A DNA stretch of 49,593 bases, from positions 1-49,593 of the forward strand of contig NZ_FOFV01000034.1 in NCBI RefSeq assembly GCF_900111005.1. The letters run 5' to 3'. The translations under genes and the position numbers were made by a program. This document shows, in pieces, positions 41,991 through 49,349 of this stretch (positions are counted from its first letter, which is position 1; each line of letters starts with the position of its first letter). Below the pieces are notes generated by a model. The model was not told the origin of the DNA. It did not search any database and saw nothing but the letters and a program-made list of their open reading frames with translations. The stretch comes from Lentzea albida. Lineage in GTDB: Bacteria > Actinomycetota > Actinomycetes > Mycobacteriales > Pseudonocardiaceae.

Positions 41991-42926
41991 CTAGGCGGCG
42001 GCCGGTGCGACCACCGGTTCCACCTTCTGCCGCTCCGCCTTCACCGACGCGATGCCGGCGAGGATCAGCAGCCCGCCGACCAGCTGCAGCGGCGAGAGTC
42101 CCTCGCCCAGCAGGAGCCAGGCGAACAGCGAGGCGGAGACGACCTCCAGCAGCGCGATGAACGACGCGAGCCGCGAGCCGAGGACACCGGAGGCGGTGAT
42201 GCCGCTCGCGTACGCCAGCGCCGTGCCGACGACCGCGACCACGAGCAACGGCACCCACCAGGCGGTGGGCTCGCCGAACAGCGGCACGTCACCGAACGTC
42301 GCGGTGAACGGCAGCAGCCCCGTCAGCCCCACCAGCGCCAGCACGGGCACCGCCACCAGCAGCCCCGCGCCCGCGAGCGCGACCGGCGGCAGCCCGTTGT
42401 TGGGACGGGCGGCGATCACGAAGTACACCGAGCACCCGATGGCGGCACCGAACGCCGCCGCGAGGCCGACCGGGTCCACGGCCTGGATCGCCCCGGGCCC
42501 GATCACCAGCACCAGCCCGCCCACCGCGAGCACCGAGCCGACGAGCACGACCGGCGCGGGCGTGCGGCGGCTGACCGCCCAGGTGAACCCGACCAGGATG
42601 AGCGGCGCGAGGAACTCGATCAGCAGCGCCGTCGCCACCGGGATCCGCTGGATCGCGGCGAAGTAGAGGACCTGCGTGACCGCCACGCCCACCAGGCCCA
42701 TGCCCAGCACGGGCCAGCGGGCCTCCCGCAGCAACCCCCACCGCCCGCGCATCACGACGACGACCAGCGGGAGCAGCACCAGACCGGCGGTGAGCGCACG
42801 GGCCGTCACCGCGGCGGCGGGGGACCACCCGGCCTCCAGCAGCGGTTTGACGAACGCACCGGAGGTGCCGAACGAGAGGAACGAGACCGCCGCGGCGATC
42901 AGACCGGCCGACTTCGAAATCCCCAT
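41991..42926 (-). CDS. EamA-family (DMT) exporter
   Basis: This 311-aa protein has ten helices arranged as two EamA repeats (FLSFGTSGAFVKPLLEAGW in the first, GVLGSRLASFIALLEVVSAS in the second). DMT transporters export metabolites or amino acids. ATG 42926 has GGAGG about ten bases upstream; an earlier ATG at 42959 lies very near the promoter region. It is divergent from a CGNR regulator, a common actinobacterial arrangement. Confidence 0.9.
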   Translation of the reverse strand: MGISKSAGLIAAAVSFLSFGTSGAFVKPLLEAGWSPAAAVTARALTAGLVLLPLVVVVMRGRWGLLREARWPVLGMGLVGVAVTQVLYFAAIQRIPVATALLIEFLAPLILVGFTWAVSRRTPAPVVLVGSVLAVGGLVLVIGPGAIQAVDPVGLAAAFGAAIGCSVYFVIAARPNNGLPPVALAGAGLLVAVPVLALVGLTGLLPFTATFGDVPLFGEPTAWWVPLLVVAVVGTALAYASGITASGVLGSRLASFIALLEVVSASLFAWLLLGEGLSPLQLVGGLLILAGIASVKAERQKVEPVVAPAAA

Positions 42927-43013
42927 GCTCGCGTGCCTCCCGGTCCCGAACGATGTCATGGCCTAACCTGGCCGACACCCCTGACGCTAGGCCGGTCCCG
43001 GTAAGGAGTCAAT

Positions 43014-43568
43014 TTGCGTTTTGCCCCTGACACGGAGGAGTCGCTCGAGTTCGTCGTGGCGCTGTGCAACACCGACCCGTCGGCCTCCCGCGGCGGCGAA
43101 GACGAACTGGCCACGGTCGCCCAGCTCCAAGACTTCCTGGGCCGCTTCCCCTACACGGGCCGCATCGACGGCGACGAGGCGGAACTGCGGGACGTCCACC
43201 GCACCCGCGCACTCCTCAGGAGCGTGTGGTCGTTCGCCCGCGACGACGCCGTGGAGGCCGTCAACAAGATGCTGCGCGACGCCAAGGCGTTGCCGCACCT
43301 CGTGCGGCACGACGACCTCGACTGGCACATGCACGCCACCGAACCCACCTCCCCGCTCGCCGAGCGCATGCGGGTGGAGGCCGCACTGGCCCTCATCGAC
43401 GTGATCCGCATGAACGAGATGGGCCGCCTGCGGGTCTGCGCGGCCGACGACTGCGAGGGCCTGCTGTTCGACCTGTCCCGCAACGGCCTCAAGCGGTTCT
43501 GCAGCGTGCGGTGCGGCAACAGGATGAACATGATCGCGTTCCGCGAGCGGCGCGCCGACGGGCGGTGA
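43014..43568 (+). CDS. CGNR zinc-finger regulator with TTG start
   Basis: This 184-aa protein has an N-terminal ABATE-type domain (about 1-125) and a C-terminal CGNR zinc finger (RVCAADDCEGLLFD, RFCSVRCGNRMNMIAFRERR) with four cysteines. These proteins are thought to be transcription regulators. The start is a rare TTG (43014) with AAGGAG five bases upstream; no ATG or GTG fits the N-terminal domain. It probably controls the divergent EamA exporter. Confidence 0.87.
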   Translation: MRFAPDTEESLEFVVALCNTDPSASRGGEDELATVAQLQDFLGRFPYTGRIDGDEAELRDVHRTRALLRSVWSFARDDAVEAVNKMLRDAKALPHLVRHDDLDWHMHATEPTSPLAERMRVEAALALIDVIRMNEMGRLRVCAADDCEGLLFDLSRNGLKRFCSVRCGNRMNMIAFRERRADGR

Positions 43569-43740
43569 GCAGCGGGTGCCCTCCTCGGACTGACTGTCCT
43601 CAGTGGAGTGACGAGGAGTTCGCCGCAACCACGTCCACCCCTTGGGAAGACTTGATTTCTCCGCGCGCAATGTTGCGCGGGCGGCGCCGGTGTCAGCACG
43701 GTGGGAGGGCAGGTTCGCCCACCACGAAAGGAAGTCAGCG

Positions 43741-44652
43741 ATGACCGCACAGCTCTCCGTCACGGTCCGCAAACTGGGTGCGGGCATCGGAGCGCGGATC
43801 GACGGCGTCCGCCTCGGCGGCGACCTGCCCGAGGAGGTCGTCACCGAGATCCGCACGGCGCTGCTGGCGCACAAGGTGGTGTTCTTCTCCGGCCAGGACC
43901 ACCTCGACGACGCGGGCCAGCTCGCGTTCGCCCGCCTGCTCGGCGAGCCGACCCTCGCGCACCCCACGGTCAAGGGCGAGCAGCACGCCAACGTCCTCGC
44001 CATCGACTCCGAGCAGGGCAAGGCGAACAGCTGGCACACCGACGTCACGTTCGTGGACCGGGTGCCCGCCATCAGCATCCTGCGGGCGATCGAGCTCCCG
44101 CCCTACGGCGGCAACACGGTGTGGGCCAACACCGCCCGCGCCTACGACGAGCTGCCCGAAGCCCTCAAGGCCCTGGTGGACCGCCTCTGGGCCGTGCACA
44201 CGAACCTCTACGACTACGCGGCCGCCGTCGACTCGACCCGCATCGGGGGAGTGGACGTCAAGGAGGAGGCCTACCGCGACGAGTTCGAGTCGCTGCGCTA
44301 CGAGACCGAGCACCCGGTGGTGCGCGTGCACCCGGAGACCGGCGAACGCGCCCTGCTGCTCGGCCATTTCGTGAAGCGCATCGTGGGCGTCAGCACCGCC
44401 GAGTCGCGGGCGATCTTCGACCTGCTGCAGAACCGGGTGACCCGGTTGGAGAACACCGTGCGGTGGCAGTGGTCGGACGGGGACGTGGCCGTGTGGGACA
44501 ACCGCGCCACCCAGCACTACGGCGTGGCGGACTACGACGACCTGCGGCGCCGGCTGCACCGGATCACGATCGCCGGGGACGTGCCGGTGAGCGTGGACGG
44601 GGTGGCCAGCACGACGGTGGTGGGGGACGCGGCGCACTTCTCCGCCCTGTAG
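43741..44652 (+). CDS. TauD/TfdA-family Fe(II)/2-oxoglutarate dioxygenase
   Basis: This 303-aa enzyme has the iron facial triad H99/D101 (SWHTDVTF) and H259 (ATQHYGVADY), and Arg for 2-oxoglutarate (RRRLHRITIAG). The family includes taurine, alkylsulfate and 2,4-D dioxygenases; substrate cannot be chosen here. The 5' leader (43569-43740) has two short hairpins, CGCGCAA/TTGCGCG (43664-43679) and GGTGGG/CCCACC (43700-43723), of unknown role. AAGGAAG precedes the ATG. Confidence 0.9.
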   Translation: MTAQLSVTVRKLGAGIGARIDGVRLGGDLPEEVVTEIRTALLAHKVVFFSGQDHLDDAGQLAFARLLGEPTLAHPTVKGEQHANVLAIDSEQGKANSWHTDVTFVDRVPAISILRAIELPPYGGNTVWANTARAYDELPEALKALVDRLWAVHTNLYDYAAAVDSTRIGGVDVKEEAYRDEFESLRYETEHPVVRVHPETGERALLLGHFVKRIVGVSTAESRAIFDLLQNRVTRLENTVRWQWSDGDVAVWDNRATQHYGVADYDDLRRRLHRITIAGDVPVSVDGVASTTVVGDAAHFSAL

Positions 44653-44683
44653 TCCTCGGGGCGGCCAGACGGTCGGCGTGGAG

Positions 44684-44729
44684 GTGTGGGCGTGCGTTGG
44701 CCGATGCCGGCTTCAGCGCACGCCCACAC
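44684..44729. terminator. Bidirectional hairpin between dioxygenase and aldehyde dehydrogenase
   Basis: GTGTGGGCGTGCG and CGCACGCCCACAC are perfect 13-bp arms with a 20-base loop, extended by GAG/TTC and GTCGG/CCGAC pairs outside. It lies between convergent stops at 44652 and 44751. Confidence 0.75.
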
Positions 44730-44750
44730 TTCCGACGACTATCGGCGTGC

Positions 44751-46148
44751 TCAGCCGAGTCGCGTCAGCCGTTGTGCGAGTCGCGACCCGAAGCCGGTGA
44801 ACGGCGGCTGCGCCAGGCGCAGCGTGTCGAGTGCGAGCGGCTTGCGCAGCACCGGCTTGAGGTGCGAGAACGCCCGCCACGAGTAAGGCCCGTGGTACGC
44901 GCCCATCCCGCTGGCCCCGACGCCGCCGAACGGCAGCCCGGTCGCCGCGACGTGGATCAGGCCCGCGTCGTGCACCACCGCGCCGGACGACGTCCGCTGC
45001 TCGAAGAGCTTGCGGGTGCGGGCGGAGGAAGTGAACACGTACAGCGCGAGGGGCTTGTCCCAGTTGTTCACGACGTCGACCGCCTGCTCGGCCGACTCGA
45101 CCGCGACGATCGGCAGGACCGGGCCGAAGATCTCCTCGCGCAGCAACGGGTCCGTCGCGTCCGGGCCGACCGCGCGGCCACCGCTCACGACGACGGTGGG
45201 GGCGAGGTACCGCTCCGCGCGGTCGTGCTCGCCGCCGATCACCACGTCCGCGCCGTCCAGCAACGCCACGAGCCGGTCGAACTGCCGCTCGTTCACGACA
45301 CGGCCGTAGTCGCCGCTCGCCCGCGGGTCGTCGCCCCACAGGTCCGCGATCGCCCGGCGCAACGCCTCGACGAGCGCGGGCACCCGGTCCGGGGTGGTCA
45401 TCACGTAGTCGGGGGCGACGCACGTCTGGCCCGCGTTGGTGAACTTCGCCCACACCAGCCGCCGCGCCGCCTGGTCGAGGCGCGCGTCGTCGTCGACCCA
45501 CGCGGGCGACTTGCCGCCCAGCTCCAGCGTCACCGGCGTGAGGTGCTCGGCCGCCGCGCGCATCACGATCCGGCCGACCGCGCCGCTGCCGGTGAACACG
45601 ATGTGGTCGAACCGCTGGGCCAGCAGCTCGGTGGTCTCCTCGACGCCTCCCTCGACGACGCGCACCTCGCCGCCGGGGAAGTAGGCGGGCACGAGGCGCG
45701 CGACCAGCGCCGAGGTCTCCGGGGCCAGCTCGCTCGGCTTGAGCACCGCGGTGTTGCCCGCGGCCAGCACCCCCGCCAGCGGGTCGAGCAGCAGCTGCAG
45801 CGGGTAGTTCCACGGCGCGATCACCAGCACCACGCCGAGCGGCTCGGACACCAGCCGGGCACGCGCGGGCCACAACGCGAGGGGGACCGGGCCGCGCCGG
45901 GGCCGCGTCCGCCTCCGCAGGTGGCGCAGGGCGTGGCCGATCTCCGCCAGCACCACGCCGATCTCGGTCAGCTGCGCCTCGCCCGCGCCTTTGTGCAGGT
46001 CTGCCCACAGGGCGGCCTCGATCGCGGCCTCGTTGTCGATGATCATCGCGCGCAACGCCCGGAGGCTCGCGGCACGGGCGGAGGGGGAGCGCGTGGCGCC
46101 GGACTCGAACACCTTGCGCGCGTCGGACACGACGGCAGGGATGGTCAT
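44751..46148 (-). CDS. Aldehyde dehydrogenase (class 3/fatty aldehyde type)
   Basis: This 465-aa enzyme has the NAD site IAPWNYPLQLLLDPL, FTGSGAVG, general base E209 (LELGGKSP) and catalytic C243 (NAGQTCVAPDYV), plus the EEIFGPVLPI block. Length and C-terminal hydrophobic stretch match class-3 aldehyde dehydrogenases, which oxidise fatty or aromatic aldehydes. ATG 46148 has TACGGT six bases upstream, so it may be leaderless. It is divergent from a TetR gene and probably controlled by it. Confidence 0.92.
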   Translation of the reverse strand: MTIPAVVSDARKVFESGATRSPSARAASLRALRAMIIDNEAAIEAALWADLHKGAGEAQLTEIGVVLAEIGHALRHLRRRTRPRRGPVPLALWPARARLVSEPLGVVLVIAPWNYPLQLLLDPLAGVLAAGNTAVLKPSELAPETSALVARLVPAYFPGGEVRVVEGGVEETTELLAQRFDHIVFTGSGAVGRIVMRAAAEHLTPVTLELGGKSPAWVDDDARLDQAARRLVWAKFTNAGQTCVAPDYVMTTPDRVPALVEALRRAIADLWGDDPRASGDYGRVVNERQFDRLVALLDGADVVIGGEHDRAERYLAPTVVVSGGRAVGPDATDPLLREEIFGPVLPIVAVESAEQAVDVVNNWDKPLALYVFTSSARTRKLFEQRTSSGAVVHDAGLIHVAATGLPFGGVGASGMGAYHGPYSWRAFSHLKPVLRKPLALDTLRLAQPPFTGFGSRLAQRLTRLG

Positions 46149-46167
46149 GCCGCCACCGTACACCAAT

Positions 46168-46187
46168 ACGAAACAGATCCTTTTCGT
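46168..46187. promoter_or_regulatory. Palindromic TetR operator candidate
   Basis: ACGAAA and TTTCGT are perfect six-base arms with an eight-base spacer, in the 66-bp gap between the divergent aldehyde dehydrogenase and TetR starts. The TetR -10 box TACACT (46201-46206) and the dehydrogenase -10 TACGGT lie on either side. Confidence 0.6.
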
Positions 46188-46214
46188 TTCTTCCGGTGGG
46201 TACACTGGCCGGCG

Positions 46215-46805
46215 ATGACTGAGAAAGCCGAGATCGGGCGCCCCAAGGACCCGCGGGTGGACGAGGCGCTGATCACCGCGGCGATCGAGGTCCTGACCGA
46301 GTCGGGTTGGGCCGCGTTCACCACGACGGCCGTCGCGAAGCGCGCGGGCGCCTCCACCGCGTCGCTCTACCGGCGCTGGCCCTCCAAGCAGGCGCTCGCG
46401 GGCGCCGTCGCCCGGCACATCACCCACGCCGAACTGCGCGGCGTCGACACCGGCTCCCTCAAAGGCGACGTGCGGGAGCTCCTGGCGCGCAAGCGGAAGA
46501 TCCTCGAAGCTGCCACCGGTCCCGCGCTGCTGTCCCTGATGGGGCAGGCCGCGCACGACCCGGCGCTGCGGCAGATCCTCCGCGACGACGTGTACCTGGC
46601 CGTCCGCGAAGAGCTGGAGAGCCTGGTGGCACAAGCCGTCGAGCGGGGGGAGCTGGCCAGGCGGATCGACGGCGCGCAGGTCGAAGTCCTCGCGCTCGTG
46701 CTGATCGGGACGGCTCTGGCCAGGTCCGTGTTCGTCGAGTCCGGCGCGGGGCACACCGCGGAAGCCGAGCTCCGCATGCTGCTCGCCGTCATCGCCGGAG
46801 CGTGA
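46215..46805 (+). CDS. TetR-family repressor of the aldehyde dehydrogenase
   Basis: This 196-aa regulator begins with a GRPKDPRVDEAL arm and has a TetR helix-turn-helix (FTTTAVAKRAGASTASLYRRW). The C-terminal domain resembles TetR_C_11/16-type (LARKRKILEAATGPALLSLMG, RDDVYLAVREELESLV). It is divergent from the aldehyde dehydrogenase and probably binds the palindrome between them. Confidence 0.9.
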   Translation: MTEKAEIGRPKDPRVDEALITAAIEVLTESGWAAFTTTAVAKRAGASTASLYRRWPSKQALAGAVARHITHAELRGVDTGSLKGDVRELLARKRKILEAATGPALLSLMGQAAHDPALRQILRDDVYLAVREELESLVAQAVERGELARRIDGAQVEVLALVLIGTALARSVFVESGAGHTAEAELRMLLAVIAGA

Positions 46806-46817
46806 CGCGACCGGGCG

Positions 46818-48041
46818 TCAGCAGTTCGCGCGCAGGAGCGCGCCGCTCGTGCCGGCCAGGCTGACCGAGCTGACGGCCTTGCCGTCCTGGTCGGTGTAGG
46901 TGCGCGGCAGGTCGATCCTGGTCGGGCGGGTCCCGGTCGGGTTGGCGTTGACGAGCGCCACGCCGCAAGTGAAGTCCCTGCGGAACACCTTGTTCGCGAC
47001 CGGGCGGTAGGTGCCGACGGGGTGGCCGAGGTACCAGTCGTACTCGGGGTGCCACGCCGTCGCGTCGCCGTAGCCGTCGGTCTTCGCGACCTCGGCGATC
47101 GCGGCCTTGCCGGAGGTGGTCATGAACAGGCTGGCGAGCGCGTAGCGGAAGGCCTGCGTGTCCCCCTCGTCGAAGTGCGGCTGCACCCAGGTCATCTTGC
47201 CCTGCGCCTCGTTGACGGTGATCTCGGCGACCTGCCTGCTCCAGCCCTCCGGGTACTCCTCGAGCAGCCTGTCGCTCGAGAACGCCAGCCACCACTCGTC
47301 GAACGCGCCGTCGAGGTAGAGGCCGTACAGCTCCCAGCCGCCGGGGTGCAGCCGAGCGTTGGTCAGGTTGCCGACCGACAGCAGGCCCGCGGCCCTGAAC
47401 CCGGTCTTCACCTCGGCGAGCATGCCCCGGTACGCCTGCTGGAAAGAGGCGTTGTCCGGGTACTTCGGCGGGCACTCGCCGGAGTGGTAGGCGTCGCAGG
47501 CGTACAGGGCGTTGTCGAGGAAGACACCGTCGAATCCGGTGGCCTTCGACGATTCGACGACGCGTTTCACCCACGCTTTGCGGTATTCGGGATTTCCGAC
47601 GTCCATCTGCCAGTGGCCGTCGTACCCCGAGTACTCGAGTTCCTGTCCCTTCTTCCCCTTGAGGAACCACTCCGGGTGGGTTCGGCGGACCTCGCAGTAC
47701 CCCAGTCCGGTGGGCAGGTGCTCATCGTCCTTCCCGTTCTTGCACGCATAGGAGCGGGTGGAGGAGAGGTCCTTGTAGACGAAGACCTTCACGGCGGGGT
47801 TCGCGGCCTTGAGCTTGCGCAGGAGGTCGCCCTCCCAGGCGTTCAGCACGACGTGAGCACGCCTTTTGGCCTCGACGGCGATCATCTCGTCGGACACCGG
47901 CGTGCTGTTGAGGTGCAGCCAGAACGACTGCGCGCGTCCCACCGGGGCGAACTCCGCCTGGGCCGCGGGCGTCGCGACGGTGGCCAGCAGAACCGTCAGG
48001 GCCAGCAAGAGTTTTCGTACTTTGCCTGTTTTCTCAAGCAT
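46818..48041 (-). CDS. Secreted TIM-barrel putative glycoside hydrolase
   Basis: This 407-aa protein has a signal peptide (about 1-29, cleaved near AQA) and a TIM barrel of the putative glycoside hydrolase (GHL15-like, recalled) group: HVVLNAWEGDLLRKLKA, VKVFVYKDLSST, GHWQMDVGNPEYRKAWVKRV, and the acidic strand end GFDGVFLDNALY. It ends in a beta-sandwich-like tail. No characterised substrate is known to me. GGGGAGGA precedes ATG 48041. It is separate from the GH114 locus but of similar fold. Confidence 0.75.
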   Translation of the reverse strand: MLEKTGKVRKLLLALTVLLATVATPAAQAEFAPVGRAQSFWLHLNSTPVSDEMIAVEAKRRAHVVLNAWEGDLLRKLKAANPAVKVFVYKDLSSTRSYACKNGKDDEHLPTGLGYCEVRRTHPEWFLKGKKGQELEYSGYDGHWQMDVGNPEYRKAWVKRVVESSKATGFDGVFLDNALYACDAYHSGECPPKYPDNASFQQAYRGMLAEVKTGFRAAGLLSVGNLTNARLHPGGWELYGLYLDGAFDEWWLAFSSDRLLEEYPEGWSRQVAEITVNEAQGKMTWVQPHFDEGDTQAFRYALASLFMTTSGKAAIAEVAKTDGYGDATAWHPEYDWYLGHPVGTYRPVANKVFRRDFTCGVALVNANPTGTRPTRIDLPRTYTDQDGKAVSSVSLAGTSGALLRANC

Positions 48042-48057
48042 TTCGTTCCTCCCCGCT

Positions 48058-48071
48058 CGGAAGATCTTCCG
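48058..48071. promoter_or_regulatory. Perfect 14-bp palindrome upstream of the putative glycosidase
   Basis: CGGAAGATCTTCCG is a perfect palindrome lying 16 bases upstream of the glycosidase start and just before its Shine-Dalgarno. It could be an operator in the 5' leader. Confidence 0.4.
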
Positions 48072-48198
48072 GTGGCATACCCGGCCAGCAAGGAGAAACG
48101 GCTTCGAATTGGTAAACCACCTTTTGCGGTGCACGGCCGCGGTGAACTGACACCCTCGGTAGAAGCGGCCGCTCCTGGCCGGGTGACCGCGCCGCCGC

Positions 48199-48996
48199 TC
48201 AGACGGACGTACGGCCGCGCAGTTCTTCCACGTCGGCGCGAATTCTGCGGACCTCGGCGAGGATCTCCATCGTCGCCGCCATCTCCTCGCGGTCGTGCTC
48301 CGCGTGCTCCTCGGTCATCTGGGCCTGCATCGCGCTCACGGCCACCGCGATGAACAGGTTGAGCACCGTGAACGTCGTGACGACGAGGTAGCCGACGAAG
48401 AACACCCACGCGAAGGGCTTCTCCTGCATGACCTGGCGCGCGACCTCCGACCACGCCTCCCCGGTCATCACCTGGAACAGCGTGAACAGCGAGTCGCCGA
48501 GGTCGCCGAAGTACTCGGGCGCGACGCCGCTGAACAGCTTCGTGGCGATCACCGCCGACACGTACAGCACCAGCGACAGCAACGCGGTGATGGAGGCCAT
48601 GCCCGGCAACGCGGTCAGCAACGCCGACACGACCCGCCGCATGCTGGGCACCACGGACACGAGCCGCAGCACCCGCAGCACCCTCAGGGCGCGCAGCACG
48701 GAGAACGCGCCGGAAGTGGTCGGCAGCAACGTGATCGCCACGACCACGGTGTCGAACCAGTTCCACGGGTCGCGGAAGAAGGCGCGTCCGCAGGCGCCGA
48801 AGCGGAGCGCGAGCTCGACGACGAAGACCGCCAGCACCAGCCGGTCGACGGCGTGCAGCGCGTCCCCGAAGGACGCCATGAGCTGCGGGGACGTCTCGGC
48901 ACCCAGCGTGACCGCGTTGACGAGGATCACCGCGGTGATCACCTTGTTGAACCACGGAGCGTCGACCAGGACGCGCAGCCGGTCACGGGAGAGCAC
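48199..48996 (-). CDS. NaChBac-like voltage-gated ion channel
   Basis: This 265-aa protein has six transmembrane helices, the size of bacterial sodium channels. S4 carries arginines at every third position (R102, R105, R108, R111). The pore ends FQVMTGEAWSE: the filter reads T178-G-E180-A-W182-S, against TLESWS in NaChBac, and keeps the key Glu and Trp. A C-terminal coiled coil (EEHAEHDREEMAATMEILAE) fits tetramer assembly. I chose GTG 48996, seven bases after a TAGATT box; a longer N-terminal reading to 49230 passes through a 16-bp hairpin and looks non-coding. Confidence 0.82.
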   Translation of the reverse strand: MLSRDRLRVLVDAPWFNKVITAVILVNAVTLGAETSPQLMASFGDALHAVDRLVLAVFVVELALRFGACGRAFFRDPWNWFDTVVVAITLLPTTSGAFSVLRALRVLRVLRLVSVVPSMRRVVSALLTALPGMASITALLSLVLYVSAVIATKLFSGVAPEYFGDLGDSLFTLFQVMTGEAWSEVARQVMQEKPFAWVFFVGYLVVTTFTVLNLFIAVAVSAMQAQMTEEHAEHDREEMAATMEILAEVRRIRADVEELRGRTSV

Positions 48997-49078
48997 GAAG
49001 ATCAATCTATCGAGTGGATCTTCACGGCCGGCGGTTCGCCCGTTCGGCCGCTGGGCCGGCGAGTCCCGGAACGCGAAC

Positions 49079-49114
49079 GGGGTGTGGCCGATGGGTTCCC
49101 ATCGGCCACACCCC
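49079..49114. terminator. Perfect 16-bp hairpin upstream of the channel gene
   Basis: GGGGTGTGGCCGATGG and CCATCGGCCACACCCC form a perfect 16-pair stem with a GTTC loop, the strongest hairpin seen in the window. It has no T-run. It lies between the channel gene and the insertion element and may insulate one from the other. Confidence 0.55.
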
Positions 49115-49275
49115 GCCGTCAGCGCGAACCAGTGGTGTGGCGCAGGAGGTTGCCAGGGTAATTCGCGGTCAGACGGGTGCCGCGAGGCGCCCTGCTGAGC
49201 GTGGATCACCTCGCCGACCTTCTGGGACACACCACTAGCTTGAGTTTTAACCTCTGAACGGTTGGGCGTGACCCT

Positions 49276-49347
49276 GGTTGATCATGAGTGAAGCCCTTGG
49301 TTGATCATTCTTCTTGTCTAGGGAAGAAGATCGTCACCAAGGGCTTC
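49276..49347 (+). repeat. Hairpin and direct repeats at the insertion-sequence left end
   Basis: GAAGCCCTTGGT (49290-49301) pairs with ACCAAGGGCTTC (49336-49347), and TCTTCTT pairs with AAGAAGA inside, around an eight-base loop, so the whole is an imperfect 26-bp inverted repeat. GTTGATCA occurs three times (from 49277, 49300 and 49349). The structure ends two bases before the transposase start, so it may mark the element's left end and could hide the ribosome site. Confidence 0.6.
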
Positions 49348-49349
49348 AG

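Noticed and set aside
40380..43004. 874-codon open frame on the plus strand
   Set aside because: Antisense to the cutinase-vWA fusion and the EamA gene; composition is Arg/Gly/His-rich with no domain.
43569..43740. SAM-type or sulfur-related riboswitch upstream of the TauD-like gene
   Set aside because: Two hairpins are present but I could not find a known riboswitch core; no claim made.
43701..46214. Long frame that precedes the TetR start
   Set aside because: It runs antisense to the aldehyde dehydrogenase; only the part from 46215 codes for TetR.
48997..49230. N-terminal extension of the ion channel
   Set aside because: It reads through a perfect 16-bp hairpin and has no channel-like sequence.
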